A stretch of 64,000 bases of DNA, from contig NZ_RKKU01000009.1 in assembly GCF_003797945.1 (NCBI RefSeq), positions 62,001-126,000 on the forward strand. The letters run 5' to 3'. The DNA comes from Pseudomonas neustonica (GTDB lineage Bacteria > Pseudomonadota > Gammaproteobacteria > Pseudomonadales > Pseudomonadaceae). The notes under the pieces are model-generated. The model was not told the origin of the DNA. It saw nothing but the letters and a program-made list of their open reading frames with translations, and made no database searches. Made by a program: the position numbers and the translations under genes. Below, piece after piece: positions 9,739 to 19,228 of this stretch. Positions within the stretch are counted from its first letter, which is position 1. Every line of letters starts with the position of its first letter.

Positions 9739-10344
9739 ATGAACACTCATTCAACCCCCGAAAAAAAACCTCGCCCACGGATCAAGGATAAGCGCCAGGC
9801 CATCCTGGACGCAGCTTTGAAAGTCTTTGCCGCAGGCGGAGTTAACGGCGTTCCCATGCCCGCCCTAGCTGAACAGGCGCAGGTCGGCACCGGTACTATC
9901 TATCGCTATTTCAGCAGCAAGGAAGCCCTGGTCAACGAGCTATTTCGCGAGCAGAAACGGGCAAACAGCATAAGGCTTTACGGCGGATTGGATCTGACGC
10001 TGCCGGCAAAACAGCTGTTTGCAGCGGTCTGGCAACGCATGGCGGATTTCAGTCGCAGCGACCCTGACGCTTACATGTTTATGGAACTGCAGGATCACCG
10101 GCCCTATCTCGATGAGAAGAGCCGTGCGCTTGAGAAAAAAATTCTCCGGCCAATCGTTACCCAATACCGGCAGTTGCAGCAACAGGGACAATTTCGTAGC
10201 GACGTACGTCCGGAAGTGCTGATGAGCCTGGTATGGGGCGCCTTTGTGAACCTGATCAGGGCTGAGCGCGACGGTCACCTGATACTGCAACAAAGCGACA
10301 TAGATGCCGCTTTTGCAGCGTGCTGGACGATGTGTACGGGCTGA
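9739..10344 (+). CDS. TetR/AcrR family transcriptional regulator
   Basis: 201 residues. The N-terminal TetR helix-turn-helix is clear (ILDAALKVFAAGGV, then MPALAEQAQVGTGTIYRYFSSKEALV, about residues 20-65). The C-terminal ligand-binding helices are family-variable. It starts inside an imperfect copy of the palindrome found at 9652-9685. The next gene, a DUF4334 protein, follows after 40 bases in the same direction and is a likely co-regulated partner. The inducer is unknown. Confidence 0.88.
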   Translation: MNTHSTPEKKPRPRIKDKRQAILDAALKVFAAGGVNGVPMPALAEQAQVGTGTIYRYFSSKEALVNELFREQKRANSIRLYGGLDLTLPAKQLFAAVWQRMADFSRSDPDAYMFMELQDHRPYLDEKSRALEKKILRPIVTQYRQLQQQGQFRSDVRPEVLMSLVWGAFVNLIRAERDGHLILQQSDIDAAFAACWTMCTG

Positions 10345-10384
10345 TCCATACCTTGCTGCCTGGCAAACAATATAGGCAGACACA

Positions 10385-10888
10385 ATGAACAAGGTTGCAA
10401 AATCCATCAGCACGCTGGGCTTGGCTGCAGCACTTAGCGGAGGTGTTATGGCTGGCGAAGTAGAAGACAAATTCATGCAAATGATTGAAAGTGGCGATGC
10501 CTATTCAGCCGAGACATTAATGCCATTGTTCGAGCAACTGGAACCAGTCAACCTGGATTTCATGCTCGGCACCTGGCATGGCGGCAAGTTCGACGGCGGC
10601 GTCGAGCCCGACCCCCTGAACTGGTATGGCAAGCGCTTCAACAGCATTAACGATGTGGAGCCCATTCTCTATCCCGGGCCGGACGGTGAGCTGCAAAATT
10701 ACGAAAAACTGGGCCGTGCACAAATCCGCGAGATGGTATTTGCCGGCCAGGTTTCCGCGGCGCTGATCTATGATCAACAACCCATCATCGACTACTTCCG
10801 CAAGGTGAACGACAACGTTGTGATCGGCCTGGGCGATATAAAGGGCAAACCCTTGGATTTCTTCTTCCACCTGACCCGCGACAAATAG
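10385..10888 (+). CDS. GXWXG/DUF4334 domain protein with a signal-peptide-like N-terminus
   Basis: 167 residues. The GXWXG motif appears as MLGTWHGGKFDGG (about 60-72), followed by a DUF4334-like part ending in DFFFHLTR. Proteins with this pair of domains are small and of unsettled function. The first about 22 residues (TLGLAAALSGGVMA) resemble a Sec signal peptide, which is unusual for a family generally read as cytoplasmic. An internal Met at 10448 would remove it. It lies behind the tetR gene, and a hairpin with a T8 tract ends the unit. Confidence 0.75.
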   Translation: MNKVAKSISTLGLAAALSGGVMAGEVEDKFMQMIESGDAYSAETLMPLFEQLEPVNLDFMLGTWHGGKFDGGVEPDPLNWYGKRFNSINDVEPILYPGPDGELQNYEKLGRAQIREMVFAGQVSAALIYDQQPIIDYFRKVNDNVVIGLGDIKGKPLDFFFHLTRDK

Positions 10889-10934
10889 CCAACGCTGCGC
10901 CAAGGCGCAAATAGGGTTAGGATATGGCATCGCC

Positions 10935-10962
10935 AACGTCGGTTCACACCGGCGTTTTTTTT
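10935..10962 (+). terminator. Rho-independent terminator after the tetR-DUF4334 unit
   Basis: AACGTCGGT / ACCGGCGTT stem (one G-U pair) with TCAC loop, followed by an unbroken run of T. Confidence 0.8.
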
Positions 10963-10982
10963 GCCCCTGACTGGAGAGCCCC

Positions 10983-12107
10983 GTGTCCAAACTGGTCCCC
11001 GCCATCGACCCCGACGGCCTGCTTGAATATTCTGTGGTCTTTACCGATCGCTCACTAAACCACATGTCTCAGACCTTCCAGCAGGTCATGCGCGACATTT
11101 CCAGCACCCTGAAGAACGTCTACAACGCACAAGGCGTGGCCGTGGTTCCCGGTGGTGGCACCTATGGCATGGAAGCCGTTGCACGCCAGTTCGCTCACGA
11201 CAAGAAATGTCTGGTACTGCGCAATGGCTGGTTCAGCTATCGCTGGAGCCAAATTTTTGAGATGGGCCGCATCCCGGCCAGCGAAACTGTACTCAAAGCC
11301 AGCAAGTCGGACGCCAGTACTCAGCCGGAATTTGCCCCGGCAGCAATTGAAGATGTGGTCGCAGAGATTCGCAGCAACAAACCGGACGTCGTCTTTGCAC
11401 CGCACGTTGAAACCTCTGCCGGCATTATTCTGCCTGACGGTTACCTGCGTGCAGTAGCTGATGCAGTGCACGAAGTCGGCGGCCTGTTCGTACTCGACTG
11501 CATCGCCTCTGGCACCGTCTGGGTTGATATGCAGGCCTGCGGTATTGACGTACTGATCAGCGCACCGCAGAAAGGCTGGAGCGCGTCACCTTGTAGCGCG
11601 CTGGTCATGCTCAGCGCGCACGCCGAAGCAGCACTGGAAACCACCACCAGCAGCAGCTTTGCTGCCGACCTGAAAAAATGGCGGCAGATCATGCAGGCAT
11701 ACGAGAACGGCGGTCACGCCTACCACGCAACCATGCCGACCGACGCCCTGCTGGCCTTCCGTGACACCATGCTGGAAACCCGTGACTACGGTTTTGACAA
11801 GGTCAAACAGGAACAGCTGGAGCTAGGCCGTGCGGTGCGCGAGCTGATGCATGACAAAGGTTTCAAGAGCGTTGCCGCTGAAGGGTTCGGCGCACCCGGT
11901 GTGGTCGTCAGCTACACCACCGACGATGGCCTGCAAAGCGGCAAGGCTTTCGGCCAACTCGGTCTGCAGACCGCCGCTGGCGTCCCTTTGATGTGCGACG
12001 AACCAGAGGGCTTCAAAACGTTCCGCATCGGCCTGTTCGGCCTGGACAAACTGCACAACATTGACCGTACCGTACTAACCCTGCGCAAGGCATTGGACGA
12101 GCTCTGA
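10983..12107 (+). CDS. Class V aminotransferase, alanine-glyoxylate aminotransferase-like
   Basis: 374 residues of the class V PLP family (alanine-glyoxylate/serine-pyruvate type). Visible: the VVPGGGTYGMEAVARQ segment, the FVLDCIASGTVW aspartate region and the Schiff-base lysine in ISAPQKGWSASP. Start is GTG at 10983, with GGAGAG six bases upstream. The monocistronic layout between two terminators gives no pathway hint. Substrate pair is not determinable from sequence alone. Confidence 0.82.
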   Translation: MSKLVPAIDPDGLLEYSVVFTDRSLNHMSQTFQQVMRDISSTLKNVYNAQGVAVVPGGGTYGMEAVARQFAHDKKCLVLRNGWFSYRWSQIFEMGRIPASETVLKASKSDASTQPEFAPAAIEDVVAEIRSNKPDVVFAPHVETSAGIILPDGYLRAVADAVHEVGGLFVLDCIASGTVWVDMQACGIDVLISAPQKGWSASPCSALVMLSAHAEAALETTTSSSFAADLKKWRQIMQAYENGGHAYHATMPTDALLAFRDTMLETRDYGFDKVKQEQLELGRAVRELMHDKGFKSVAAEGFGAPGVVVSYTTDDGLQSGKAFGQLGLQTAAGVPLMCDEPEGFKTFRIGLFGLDKLHNIDRTVLTLRKALDEL

Positions 12108-12121
12108 GCTAGCTCAGCGGC

Positions 12122-12155
12122 AAGCGAACCCGGCCTTATACCGGGTTTGCTTTTT
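12122..12155 (+). terminator. Terminator after the aminotransferase gene
   Basis: Stem AGCGAACCCGG / CCGGGTTTGCT with one mismatch, loop CCTTATA, followed by T5. The heptamer array starts three bases later. Confidence 0.75.
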
Positions 12156-12157
12156 GT

Positions 12158-12206
12158 GCTGGAAGCTGGAAGCTGGAAGCTGGAAGCTGGAAGCTGGAAG
12201 CTGGAA
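12158..12206. repeat. Seven perfect tandem copies of the heptamer GCTGGAA
   Basis: A 49-bp array with no interruptions, immediately after a terminator and between convergent genes. Each junction contains AGCT. Related heptamer arrays occur at 12288, 22495, 40965 and 46150. Confidence 0.95.
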
Positions 12207-12287
12207 GTGATCAGGGTGGCGACTACGTTCAATCGTTCAAGCTCCACGTCGCAGAACAACCCAAAAACCGTACTCGCTGCGGACTAC

Positions 12288-12315
12288 TTCAAGCTTTCAG
12301 CTTCAAGCGTACAGC
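12288..12315. repeat. Degenerate heptamer array, four units
   Basis: TTCAAGC, TTTCAGC, TTCAAGC, GTACAGC in register, ending five bases before the stop codon of the minus-strand membrane protein gene. It matches the heptamer family on the opposite strand (GCTTGAA type). Confidence 0.65.
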
Positions 12316-12320
12316 TGCGC

Positions 12321-13037
12321 TCACCCCTTGGGCTGCGCCGCCATAATCTCTTCCATCTTCAGCCCCGTAAGACCATGAATAGTGCGCCAAAGATAGAACA
12401 GGATTGCCATCATCATGATCATGGACGGGATGGCGATCATCGGGTAGCTGACCAGCGTCATCTGCCCCAACTCTTCATTGAAGGCTTCAGTGCCGGCCGG
12501 GCTGATAACGATCCATTTCGCAACGATGTAGTTCATCACCGAGGAGAAGAAGAACGTACCCGCCAGGAAGTAGGTCGCACGTAGCAGACGCTGGTTGAAT
12601 ATCTCGACCTGCCCACGCGCCTGAAGTCTTTCTTGCACCCGCGCCACGTTGATTACTTTCTCGTTGTACAACAGGGTACGAATCAAGGGGTAACGCGTGC
12701 GGGTAGACACCAGCACAGCAATGCCAATCACTCCAGGCACAGCAGCCTCTTTCACCGCCAACCACTGCGGATCCAGCTTGAGCAAGCCAATGCCACCGGT
12801 CAGCAAGACACTGACGACCCCGAGCAAGGCGATAAAGTTAAATTTCCGGTACTGGATAAGCTCAAAAAGCCCCCAGCACAAGGGCAGTGCCAGCGCCAGA
12901 ATCAGCGCCTTGCTGGCACCCAGATCAGCTTCACCACTGAATTTCATCAGGATGATTGATGGCAGCAGGATACTAACCAACAGATCAACCATCGGGCGGG
13001 GTTTGTGTTGCGGCGTTGCAGATTTTGCGTCAGTCAT
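12321..13037 (-). CDS. VC0807-like multi-pass membrane protein
   Basis: 238 residues with five or six hydrophobic helices, e.g. LLVSILLPSIILMKF, ALILALALPLCWGLFEL, FIALLGVVSVLLTGGIGLL and MIAIPSMIMMMAILFYLW. The pattern fits the VC0807 family of uncharacterised inner membrane proteins. Met at 13037 is preferred; a Met 14 codons earlier (13079) is possible, and neither has a clear ribosome binding site. Convergent with the class V aminotransferase. Function unknown. Confidence 0.7.
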   Translation of the reverse strand: MTDAKSATPQHKPRPMVDLLVSILLPSIILMKFSGEADLGASKALILALALPLCWGLFELIQYRKFNFIALLGVVSVLLTGGIGLLKLDPQWLAVKEAAVPGVIGIAVLVSTRTRYPLIRTLLYNEKVINVARVQERLQARGQVEIFNQRLLRATYFLAGTFFFSSVMNYIVAKWIVISPAGTEAFNEELGQMTLVSYPMIAIPSMIMMMAILFYLWRTIHGLTGLKMEEIMAAQPKG

Positions 13038-13130
13038 GGCGGGGATTGAAGCCTCTACCGGAAGGAATGCAGGGATCATACACCGGCCGGCGCAGCGCTC
13101 CCAGCGCCGACCGACCAGTTGTTTGGAGTG

Positions 13131-14105
13131 TCAGGTGAGTATGGTGGAGACCAGATAGCCGGTGTAGCCTATGTAGGCCAGCAATAGCAACACACCGTTG
13201 ACTCGTGTGACCTCGCCGCCCTTGCCACGGCTACCAAAGCCCATAATCAGCAACAACAGAGTCAAGGCAAACATCACCACCCAATCACGCTGCAGCACGA
13301 GCGGGTCAACCGCGAGTGGAGAAATACCGGCGGCAATACCCACTACCGCCAGGGTGTTGAACAGGCCTGAGCCGATCACATTACCCAGCGCCAAGTCATG
13401 CTCATTACGGCGAATGGCAGCCAGGGACGACGCCAGCTCCGGCAGTGAAGTACCGATAGCAACAACGGTCAAACCGATGATCAGATCACTAACGCCCATG
13501 CTTTCTGCGATATACACAGCGCCCCAGACCAGGATGCGCGAACTAACAATCAGCAGCACCAGACCCAGCAAAAGCCAGAAGATCGCCTTGCCCAAGGGCA
13601 TAGCATGAGTGGCAACCTCCTCTTCAAAGTCTTGTGACAAGCTGTCACCACGCCCCCGCAGTCCCTGAAAAATAGACCACCCCATGATCAGGAAAAACGC
13701 GCCGAGTAGTATCCAGGCGTCCGTGCGGGACAAGAAACCGTCAATAAGCTGATAGCCCACCAGCAGAGTAATGCCCAGCAGGATAGGCAGTTCCTTACGC
13801 ACCACTTGAGAGTGCACCTTGATGGGACTGATGACTGCAACCAGACCGATAATCAAGGCGATATTGGTAATATTGGAGCCAAAGGCGTTGCCCAGCGCCA
13901 AGCCCGGATTACCCTGTCCCGCGGCCAGCGCCGAGACCACCATCTCCGGTGCCGAGGTACCAAAACCGATGATCAGCATACCAATCAGCAAGGGTGGCAT
14001 ACCGGCATGATTCGCCGTTGCCGAAGCACCATCCACAAAGCGATCCGCGCTCCATACCAATAGAGCAAGACCCGCCACTACCGCCGCCAGAGCCAACCAC
14101 ATCAT
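13131..14105 (-). CDS. Calcium/sodium antiporter, YrbG-like (CaCA superfamily)
   Basis: 324-residue inner membrane exchanger. The two inverted alpha repeats are plain: GFGTSAPEMVVSALAAGQGN followed by a GNAFGSNITN block, and later AIGTSLPELASSLAAIRRNE followed by GNVIGSGLFN. These contain the ion-binding Glu and Asn/Ser of the family. Start at 14105 has AGG six bases upstream; an in-frame Met at 14135 lacks a ribosome binding site. Ion specificity is inferred. Confidence 0.88.
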   Translation of the reverse strand: MMWLALAAVVAGLALLVWSADRFVDGASATANHAGMPPLLIGMLIIGFGTSAPEMVVSALAAGQGNPGLALGNAFGSNITNIALIIGLVAVISPIKVHSQVVRKELPILLGITLLVGYQLIDGFLSRTDAWILLGAFFLIMGWSIFQGLRGRGDSLSQDFEEEVATHAMPLGKAIFWLLLGLVLLIVSSRILVWGAVYIAESMGVSDLIIGLTVVAIGTSLPELASSLAAIRRNEHDLALGNVIGSGLFNTLAVVGIAAGISPLAVDPLVLQRDWVVMFALTLLLLIMGFGSRGKGGEVTRVNGVLLLLAYIGYTGYLVSTILT

Positions 14106-14338
14106 CGCATACCTGTATCGTGTTAAAGGCGCCATTATCAGTGAAAGGTCGCCCAGGTAACAGGGGCGAGAGGCTGCAGATTTTACAAAAGAATTCAGCT
14201 ATCTTTCGTGGCGGCCGATAACAGAGTGTCGCCGCCGACCGTCCCGATAAAAGGCTGCACACACAAGCTCTTTGACTAGACTGTGAAACAGGACACTTAA
14301 TCAGGCCCAGGAACGGCCGAAAAGCTAAAGGTAAGACA

Positions 14339-15961
14339 ATGTCGCTAAACCGTTCCTTACGCCAACAAACCCTCCTGCTCATGGGCGGGAGTCTGTTGCT
14401 AATGTTGCTGGTCGCGCTGGTCACCGTCAGCTCACTCGCCGGTGATGTTCGCTCCTATCGCAGCCTACTGGAGAATCCGGTGACTGCCGCCAATCTGATC
14501 AATCGCGCCAATCTGGAATTTAAGAACCAGGTTCAGGAATGGAAAAACGTTCTTCTGCGCGGCGGCGATCCGGACGACCAACAAAAGTACTGGAAACAGT
14601 TTGAAGCGGCAGAGCAGTCAGTTGAAGCGACCTTGCAAGAGATCAAACAGCTCGACGTCAGTGCCGCTACGCTGACAGAGATAGACAAACTCAGCAACGC
14701 ACACCAACTTCTGGCGACCAAGTATCGCACCAGTCTGGATGCCTATATTGCAACGGGAATGGACCCGACCGCCGGCGACCGCAGCGCGCGCGGTATCGAC
14801 CGTGACGTCAGCGAGCAAATGCAGGCACTGTCTGACAACATCAATAGCGGCGCACTGAGTAGCAGCAGCGCTATCAACCAGACCGCCACACGCACACTAT
14901 GGTACGGCCTGATTGGGCTCTGCATTGCGGCGTTGATCATTGGCGCCGCCAGTATGATGCTGGTTAACCGACGCTTGGTTAGCCCCATCACCCGTCTGAT
15001 CAATCAAATTGATCAGCTTAGCCAAGGCCGTATGGGCGACCCCATTACCACCGATCGGCAGGACGAACTGGGCACTCTGGCGCGCGCCGCCAATCAGCTA
15101 CGCAGCTTCTTGAGCGATACCTTTGCTCAACTGCAGCGCAGTACCGGCGAGCTGGACCGCGCCAGTGGCGAGCTGAATACCATCGCCACACGCATGGCCC
15201 AAGGTAGCCGAGACCAGTTCTCTCGCACCGACCAGGTCGCTACCGCCATGCAGGAAATGTCAGCCTCCGCCGCCGAAGTTGCGCAGCATGCCGGCGAGGC
15301 TGCCCGTGCTGCAGACGAAGCAGATACCAATGCCCAGCACGGTGGCCAGGTCATGCAGCAGACTATTCAAGCGATGCAAGAGATGCTGCAGCAAATTACG
15401 CATACCACCGATGTGATCCGCAGGCTGGAAGGCGACAGTAATCGTATCGGCAAGGTACTGGAGGTGATTCAGGGGATTGCCGAGCAGACCAACCTGCTAG
15501 CGCTGAACGCCGCCATCGAGGCGGCCCGTGCCGGCGAGGCTGGCCGAGGATTCGCGGTAGTGGCCGATGAGGTACGTACCCTCGCCCAGCGCACGGCCGC
15601 GTCTACATCGGAAATCCAGCAGATCATCAATAATGTGCAAAGCGGTGCATTGGAAGCGGTACAAGCCATTGAAAACGGGCAATCACGCAGCGAAGCCAGC
15701 ATGGAGCATGTGACGCTGGCGGGTGACCGCCTGGGGCAAATCACCCAGGCCATCGAATCGATCCGTGATATGAACCGCCAGATATCGACTGCGGCGGATG
15801 AACAAACCAGCGTGGCGGAGGATATTTCACGCAACATTACCGAAATAACCGATATCGCCAGCGCCAACCAGGCCGAAGTCGATAACACTGCCCGCGCGAG
15901 CCAAACCTTGCACGGACTGTCCAGCGAGCTCAGCACACTTACCCAGCGACTCTCGGCGTAA
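14339..15961 (+). CDS. Methyl-accepting chemotaxis protein with four-helix-bundle sensor
   Basis: 540 residues. TM1 about 13-33, periplasmic helical sensor about 34-195, TM2 about 196-217, HAMP about 218-270, then the coiled-coil signalling domain. The conserved hairpin tip is visible ([20 protein letters not shown], then [19 protein letters not shown]). The sensor ([20 protein letters not shown]) is of the small helical-bundle class, so the ligand is not evident. AAGGTAAG precedes the start. It is a single gene with a hairpin behind it, and no che genes are nearby. Confidence 0.92.
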   Translation: MSLNRSLRQQTLLLMGGSLLLMLLVALVTVSSLAGDVRSYRSLLENPVTAANLINRANLEFKNQVQEWKNVLLRGGDPDDQQKYWKQFEAAEQSVEATLQEIKQLDVSAATLTEIDKLSNAHQLLATKYRTSLDAYIATGMDPTAGDRSARGIDRDVSEQMQALSDNINSGALSSSSAINQTATRTLWYGLIGLCIAALIIGAASMMLVNRRLVSPITRLINQIDQLSQGRMGDPITTDRQDELGTLARAANQLRSFLSDTFAQLQRSTGELDRASGELNTIATRMAQGSRDQFSRTDQVATAMQEMSASAAEVAQHAGEAARAADEADTNAQHGGQVMQQTIQAMQEMLQQITHTTDVIRRLEGDSNRIGKVLEVIQGIAEQTNLLALNAAIEAARAGEAGRGFAVVADEVRTLAQRTAASTSEIQQIINNVQSGALEAVQAIENGQSRSEASMEHVTLAGDRLGQITQAIESIRDMNRQISTAADEQTSVAEDISRNITEITDIASANQAEVDNTARASQTLHGLSSELSTLTQRLSA

Positions 15962-15977
15962 GCGTGTTAACCAAAAT

Positions 15978-16005
15978 AAAGCGGGTGGCCTAAGCCACCC
16001 GCTTT
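15978..16005. terminator. Bidirectional terminator between the chemoreceptor and acyl-CoA ligase genes
   Basis: Perfect 12-bp arms AAAGCGGGTGGC / GCCACCCGCTTT with CTAA loop. Symmetric A and T ends let it serve both convergent genes. Confidence 0.8.
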
Positions 16006-16010
16006 ACGCT

Positions 16011-17708
16011 TCAGGCGCTGGCCGCAGCGGCCTGCTTCTGGCGCTCTTCCTCATAGAGTTCTTTCTTCGATAGCTTGCCAACCGGGGTCTTTGGCAACTC
16101 AGGTCGAATTTCCATGCTCTGCAAGCGCTCATGCTTACCCAGGCGGCTGGCAAGAAAGTCCTGCAAGGTCTCAAAACTGAATGCTTCAGCGCCGGTTTTG
16201 AGCTTAATGAATGCTTTGGGCGCCTGCCCGCGATAGGCATCTGTTACACCGATCACCGACACTTCCTCTACGCCGGGGAACTCGTAGATAGCCTCTTCAA
16301 TGGTACGGGGGTATACGTTATAGCCGCTGCACAGAATCATGTCTTTGGTGCGATCGACGATATACACAAAGCCATCAGCATCCATGTAGCCAATGTCACC
16401 AGTACGCAGGAAACCTTCGCTGGTCATGGCTTCAGCCGTCGCGTCCGGCCGGCGCCAGTAACCAGCAGTAATGTTCGGCCCCTTGATGCACACCTCTCCC
16501 TTTTCACCCACCGGCATCTCGGTTTCGCCGCCATCGAGCTGCAGAATACGGATATGTGAACCTGGCACCGGGATACCGCAGGAGCCCGGTCTTGGCGTGG
16601 CATCTTTCGGCGTAAAGGTGCCGGTTGTGGTGGTTTCAGTCATCCCCCAGCCTTCGCGCAAGGTGCAACCGGAACGATTGAAGTACTGCTGCTGCACTTC
16701 GACCGGCAAGGGCGCACCACCGGAGTTGGACATTTTCAGCGAGGACAGATCATAGTTGGCCGTCAGCGGGTGACTCAGCAGACCAATAAACATAGTCGGC
16801 ACGCCCGGAAAGGTAGTGATTCGACTTTCACTGATTTCCTTGAGTACCGTGGGCACGTCAAAGCGCGGGTGCAGATAAAGTTCGGCCGCAGCGCGCAGAC
16901 CGAAAATCATGTTCACCATCAGCGCGTAAATATGGAATGGCGGCAACACCGCCAGCACACGCTCCTGGCCCGGCTCTACTGCCGCACTCAGCACCTCCCG
17001 CAGTTGCGCGCAAGAAGCCGTAACATTGCCGTGGGTCAGCATAGCGCCCTTGGGTACGCCCGTGGTACCGCCGGTATATTGCAGGACCGCCAAACAGTTA
17101 TCGGGATCGTCAATAGCATGCTGCTGATAGTCGCCCTGGTTATCCAACAGCTGCGCAAAACTGCTGCAGTCATCGCCTAGAACCGGCGCCGCTTGTGGCC
17201 CCAGGAGGTTGCGCTGCTCATCGCTGGCCTGTGTGCAGAACTCAGTCAACTCGCCCACCACCAGATGGCGCAGGCGAGTCGTCTGCATCAGCGTCGCCAT
17301 GCGCGGATAGAAGGCCTGCAGCCCCAGGGTGACCATGATATCGGTCTCGCTATCCTCTATCTTGTGCGCCAGCGTGCGCTCGGCATCCAGCGGGGAATAA
17401 TTGACGACAGTGCCGCCAGCGCGCAGAACGCCAAGGAAGCTGATGAAGTAATGCGGGCAGTTGGGCAGGTAAAGGCCTACATGCACCCCAGGCTTGACAC
17501 CCAAGCGCTGAAACCCACGAGCTGCTTGCGCCACCTTGTGGCTCAACTCACGGTAATTCATCTTGCTGCCGAAAAAGTCGATCGCCGAGTTCTCCGGGAA
17601 TTCGGCAACTGCTGCATCGAGCAACGCAGGAATCGGTTGCGCCTCAAACGGCAGGTCCCAACGAACATTTTCAGGGTAAGACGGTATCCAGCGCGGTGCG
17701 GTAGCCAC
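16011..17708 (-). CDS. Medium/long-chain acyl-CoA ligase (AMP-forming, FadD/PimA-like)
   Basis: 565 residues of the ANL adenylating superfamily. Visible: P-loop YTGGTTGVPKGAMLTHGN, the GWGMTETTTTGTF motif, YRTGD-type FLRTGDIGYMDADGF, and the C-terminal catalytic Lys in KTPVGKLSKKELY. It activates fatty acids (possibly dicarboxylic, as for PimA) to CoA thioesters. The start is taken as GTG at 17708 because GGAGG lies eight bases upstream; TTG codons at 17726 and 17723 are alternatives. Chain-length preference cannot be read. Confidence 0.85.
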   Translation of the reverse strand: MATAPRWIPSYPENVRWDLPFEAQPIPALLDAAVAEFPENSAIDFFGSKMNYRELSHKVAQAARGFQRLGVKPGVHVGLYLPNCPHYFISFLGVLRAGGTVVNYSPLDAERTLAHKIEDSETDIMVTLGLQAFYPRMATLMQTTRLRHLVVGELTEFCTQASDEQRNLLGPQAAPVLGDDCSSFAQLLDNQGDYQQHAIDDPDNCLAVLQYTGGTTGVPKGAMLTHGNVTASCAQLREVLSAAVEPGQERVLAVLPPFHIYALMVNMIFGLRAAAELYLHPRFDVPTVLKEISESRITTFPGVPTMFIGLLSHPLTANYDLSSLKMSNSGGAPLPVEVQQQYFNRSGCTLREGWGMTETTTTGTFTPKDATPRPGSCGIPVPGSHIRILQLDGGETEMPVGEKGEVCIKGPNITAGYWRRPDATAEAMTSEGFLRTGDIGYMDADGFVYIVDRTKDMILCSGYNVYPRTIEEAIYEFPGVEEVSVIGVTDAYRGQAPKAFIKLKTGAEAFSFETLQDFLASRLGKHERLQSMEIRPELPKTPVGKLSKKELYEEERQKQAAAASA

Positions 17709-17971
17709 AGACGTTGCCTCCAACAAAGTAGGTGATTCAGCCCTATCACCGGCGCGCGGCGTGGGTCGTTTTATTTTGTCTCACGTTAGACCCACAAGCG
17801 GCTTTGGAGAACTCATATCCATAGCAGATATGTCGACTCATAGGCAGCACATCTGCCTGTCGCCGGGACGACAATGAAAAACGCACTGATAACGGCACGC
17901 AGGGCTATTGCCCGATGCACTGGCAACAGGCTATACAGGGCTATAAAAAAATTCTGCCATTCGGAACCCCC

Positions 17972-19228
17972 ATGCGTAAACGCCTTGTACCGATCCTGAT
18001 AGTAGCCACGGGGATCGCCATCTTTATTCTGCTGCGCCTCACCGGCGACGATCCAGCCCCCGTCAACTCACAGGAGCGCAGCTGGCGCGTTGCGACAGAA
18101 GTTATTCAGCCTGATGCCTTCGCACCTCGCTTGACACTCTATGGCCAGCTGGAATCGCCCTTGCTGTTTACTGTGGTTGCACCTATGGCCGGCCGCATCG
18201 CCTCGTTACCGGCAAAGGATGGCGAACAGATAAAGCAGGGGGAGCTGCTTATGGCGCTGGATGAAGCAGACATCCAACCTCGGGTCGAGCAGGCCAAGGC
18301 CGATCTGGAAGATGCCAAAGCACAGTTGCAGAGCGAAAAAATAGCGCATCAGAACGATCTGCAGGCGCTGCGCCTGGAACAACGCATTCAGGCTAACGCG
18401 CAAAAGAATCTGGAGCGCACCGAACAACTGATAGAGCGCGGTGTACTGCCAACGGCCGAGCTTGAAAACAGCAAGGACGCGCTTGACCGCTCCGCCCTCA
18501 CTGTCGCCATTCGTCAACGCAGCATCAACAGTTTTGCATCACGGTTGCAGGCCCTTGAAGCACGTGTTGCGCGTGCCCAGGCAACCTTTGACAGCACACT
18601 GCGTGACGCTGAGCGTAGCCGTTTCCTGGCCCCCTTTGACGGTGTCGTGGGCAACGTACAGGCCGCCGTTGGCGATCAGGTCAACGTCAATGCCGCGCTA
18701 CTCGACTTCTACCCTTTACAAGGTATGGAGTTACGCGCCGTGGTACCGCAGGTTCATAGTCAGAGCTTTAGCCAGGCACTACAGAATGGTCAGCAGCTGA
18801 AAGCACGAAGCCTGGATGTTGAGCCACCGATCCACCTGACCCTTAAGCGTATCGCCGGCCAGGCCGACGCGCGCGGCGTGGAAGCGCTGTTCAGCGTTGA
18901 CCAACCGCAGCCGGGGCTAAGGCTGGGCAACCTGCTGGCGATTAGCGTCGCGCGGCCGGTGCGCAACGACAGCGTTGCGCTACCCTACAGCGCGCTTTAC
19001 GGCAACGACACTTTGTATCAGGTGCTCGATGGACGGCTACAACGTATCCAGGTACAGCGCGTCGGTGAGACCATGAATGAACAGGGCGAGCGCCGGGTAC
19101 TGGTGCGCTCGACCGAGCTTAAGGCGGGTATGGAAGTGGTGACGACTCACCTGCCCAATGCAGTCCAGGGTTTGAAAGTTGAGGCCTCGGCGCCAGCCAC
19201 GAAAGATGCCACGGGGCAACAGCCATGA
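17972..19228 (+). CDS. RND efflux periplasmic adaptor (membrane fusion protein)
   Basis: 418 residues. An N-terminal membrane anchor (VPILIVATGIAIFILLRL), then a lipoyl half (VVAPMAGRIASLPAKDGEQI), a long alpha-helical hairpin (about 95-200), the second lipoyl half (FLAPFDGVVGNVQAAVGDQV) and beta-barrel parts. It bridges the inner membrane RND pump to an outer membrane channel. The stop overlaps the pump gene start by 4 bases (ATGA). No TolC-like gene is present locally, so the channel must be shared. Confidence 0.9.
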   Translation: MRKRLVPILIVATGIAIFILLRLTGDDPAPVNSQERSWRVATEVIQPDAFAPRLTLYGQLESPLLFTVVAPMAGRIASLPAKDGEQIKQGELLMALDEADIQPRVEQAKADLEDAKAQLQSEKIAHQNDLQALRLEQRIQANAQKNLERTEQLIERGVLPTAELENSKDALDRSALTVAIRQRSINSFASRLQALEARVARAQATFDSTLRDAERSRFLAPFDGVVGNVQAAVGDQVNVNAALLDFYPLQGMELRAVVPQVHSQSFSQALQNGQQLKARSLDVEPPIHLTLKRIAGQADARGVEALFSVDQPQPGLRLGNLLAISVARPVRNDSVALPYSALYGNDTLYQVLDGRLQRIQVQRVGETMNEQGERRVLVRSTELKAGMEVVTTHLPNAVQGLKVEASAPATKDATGQQP

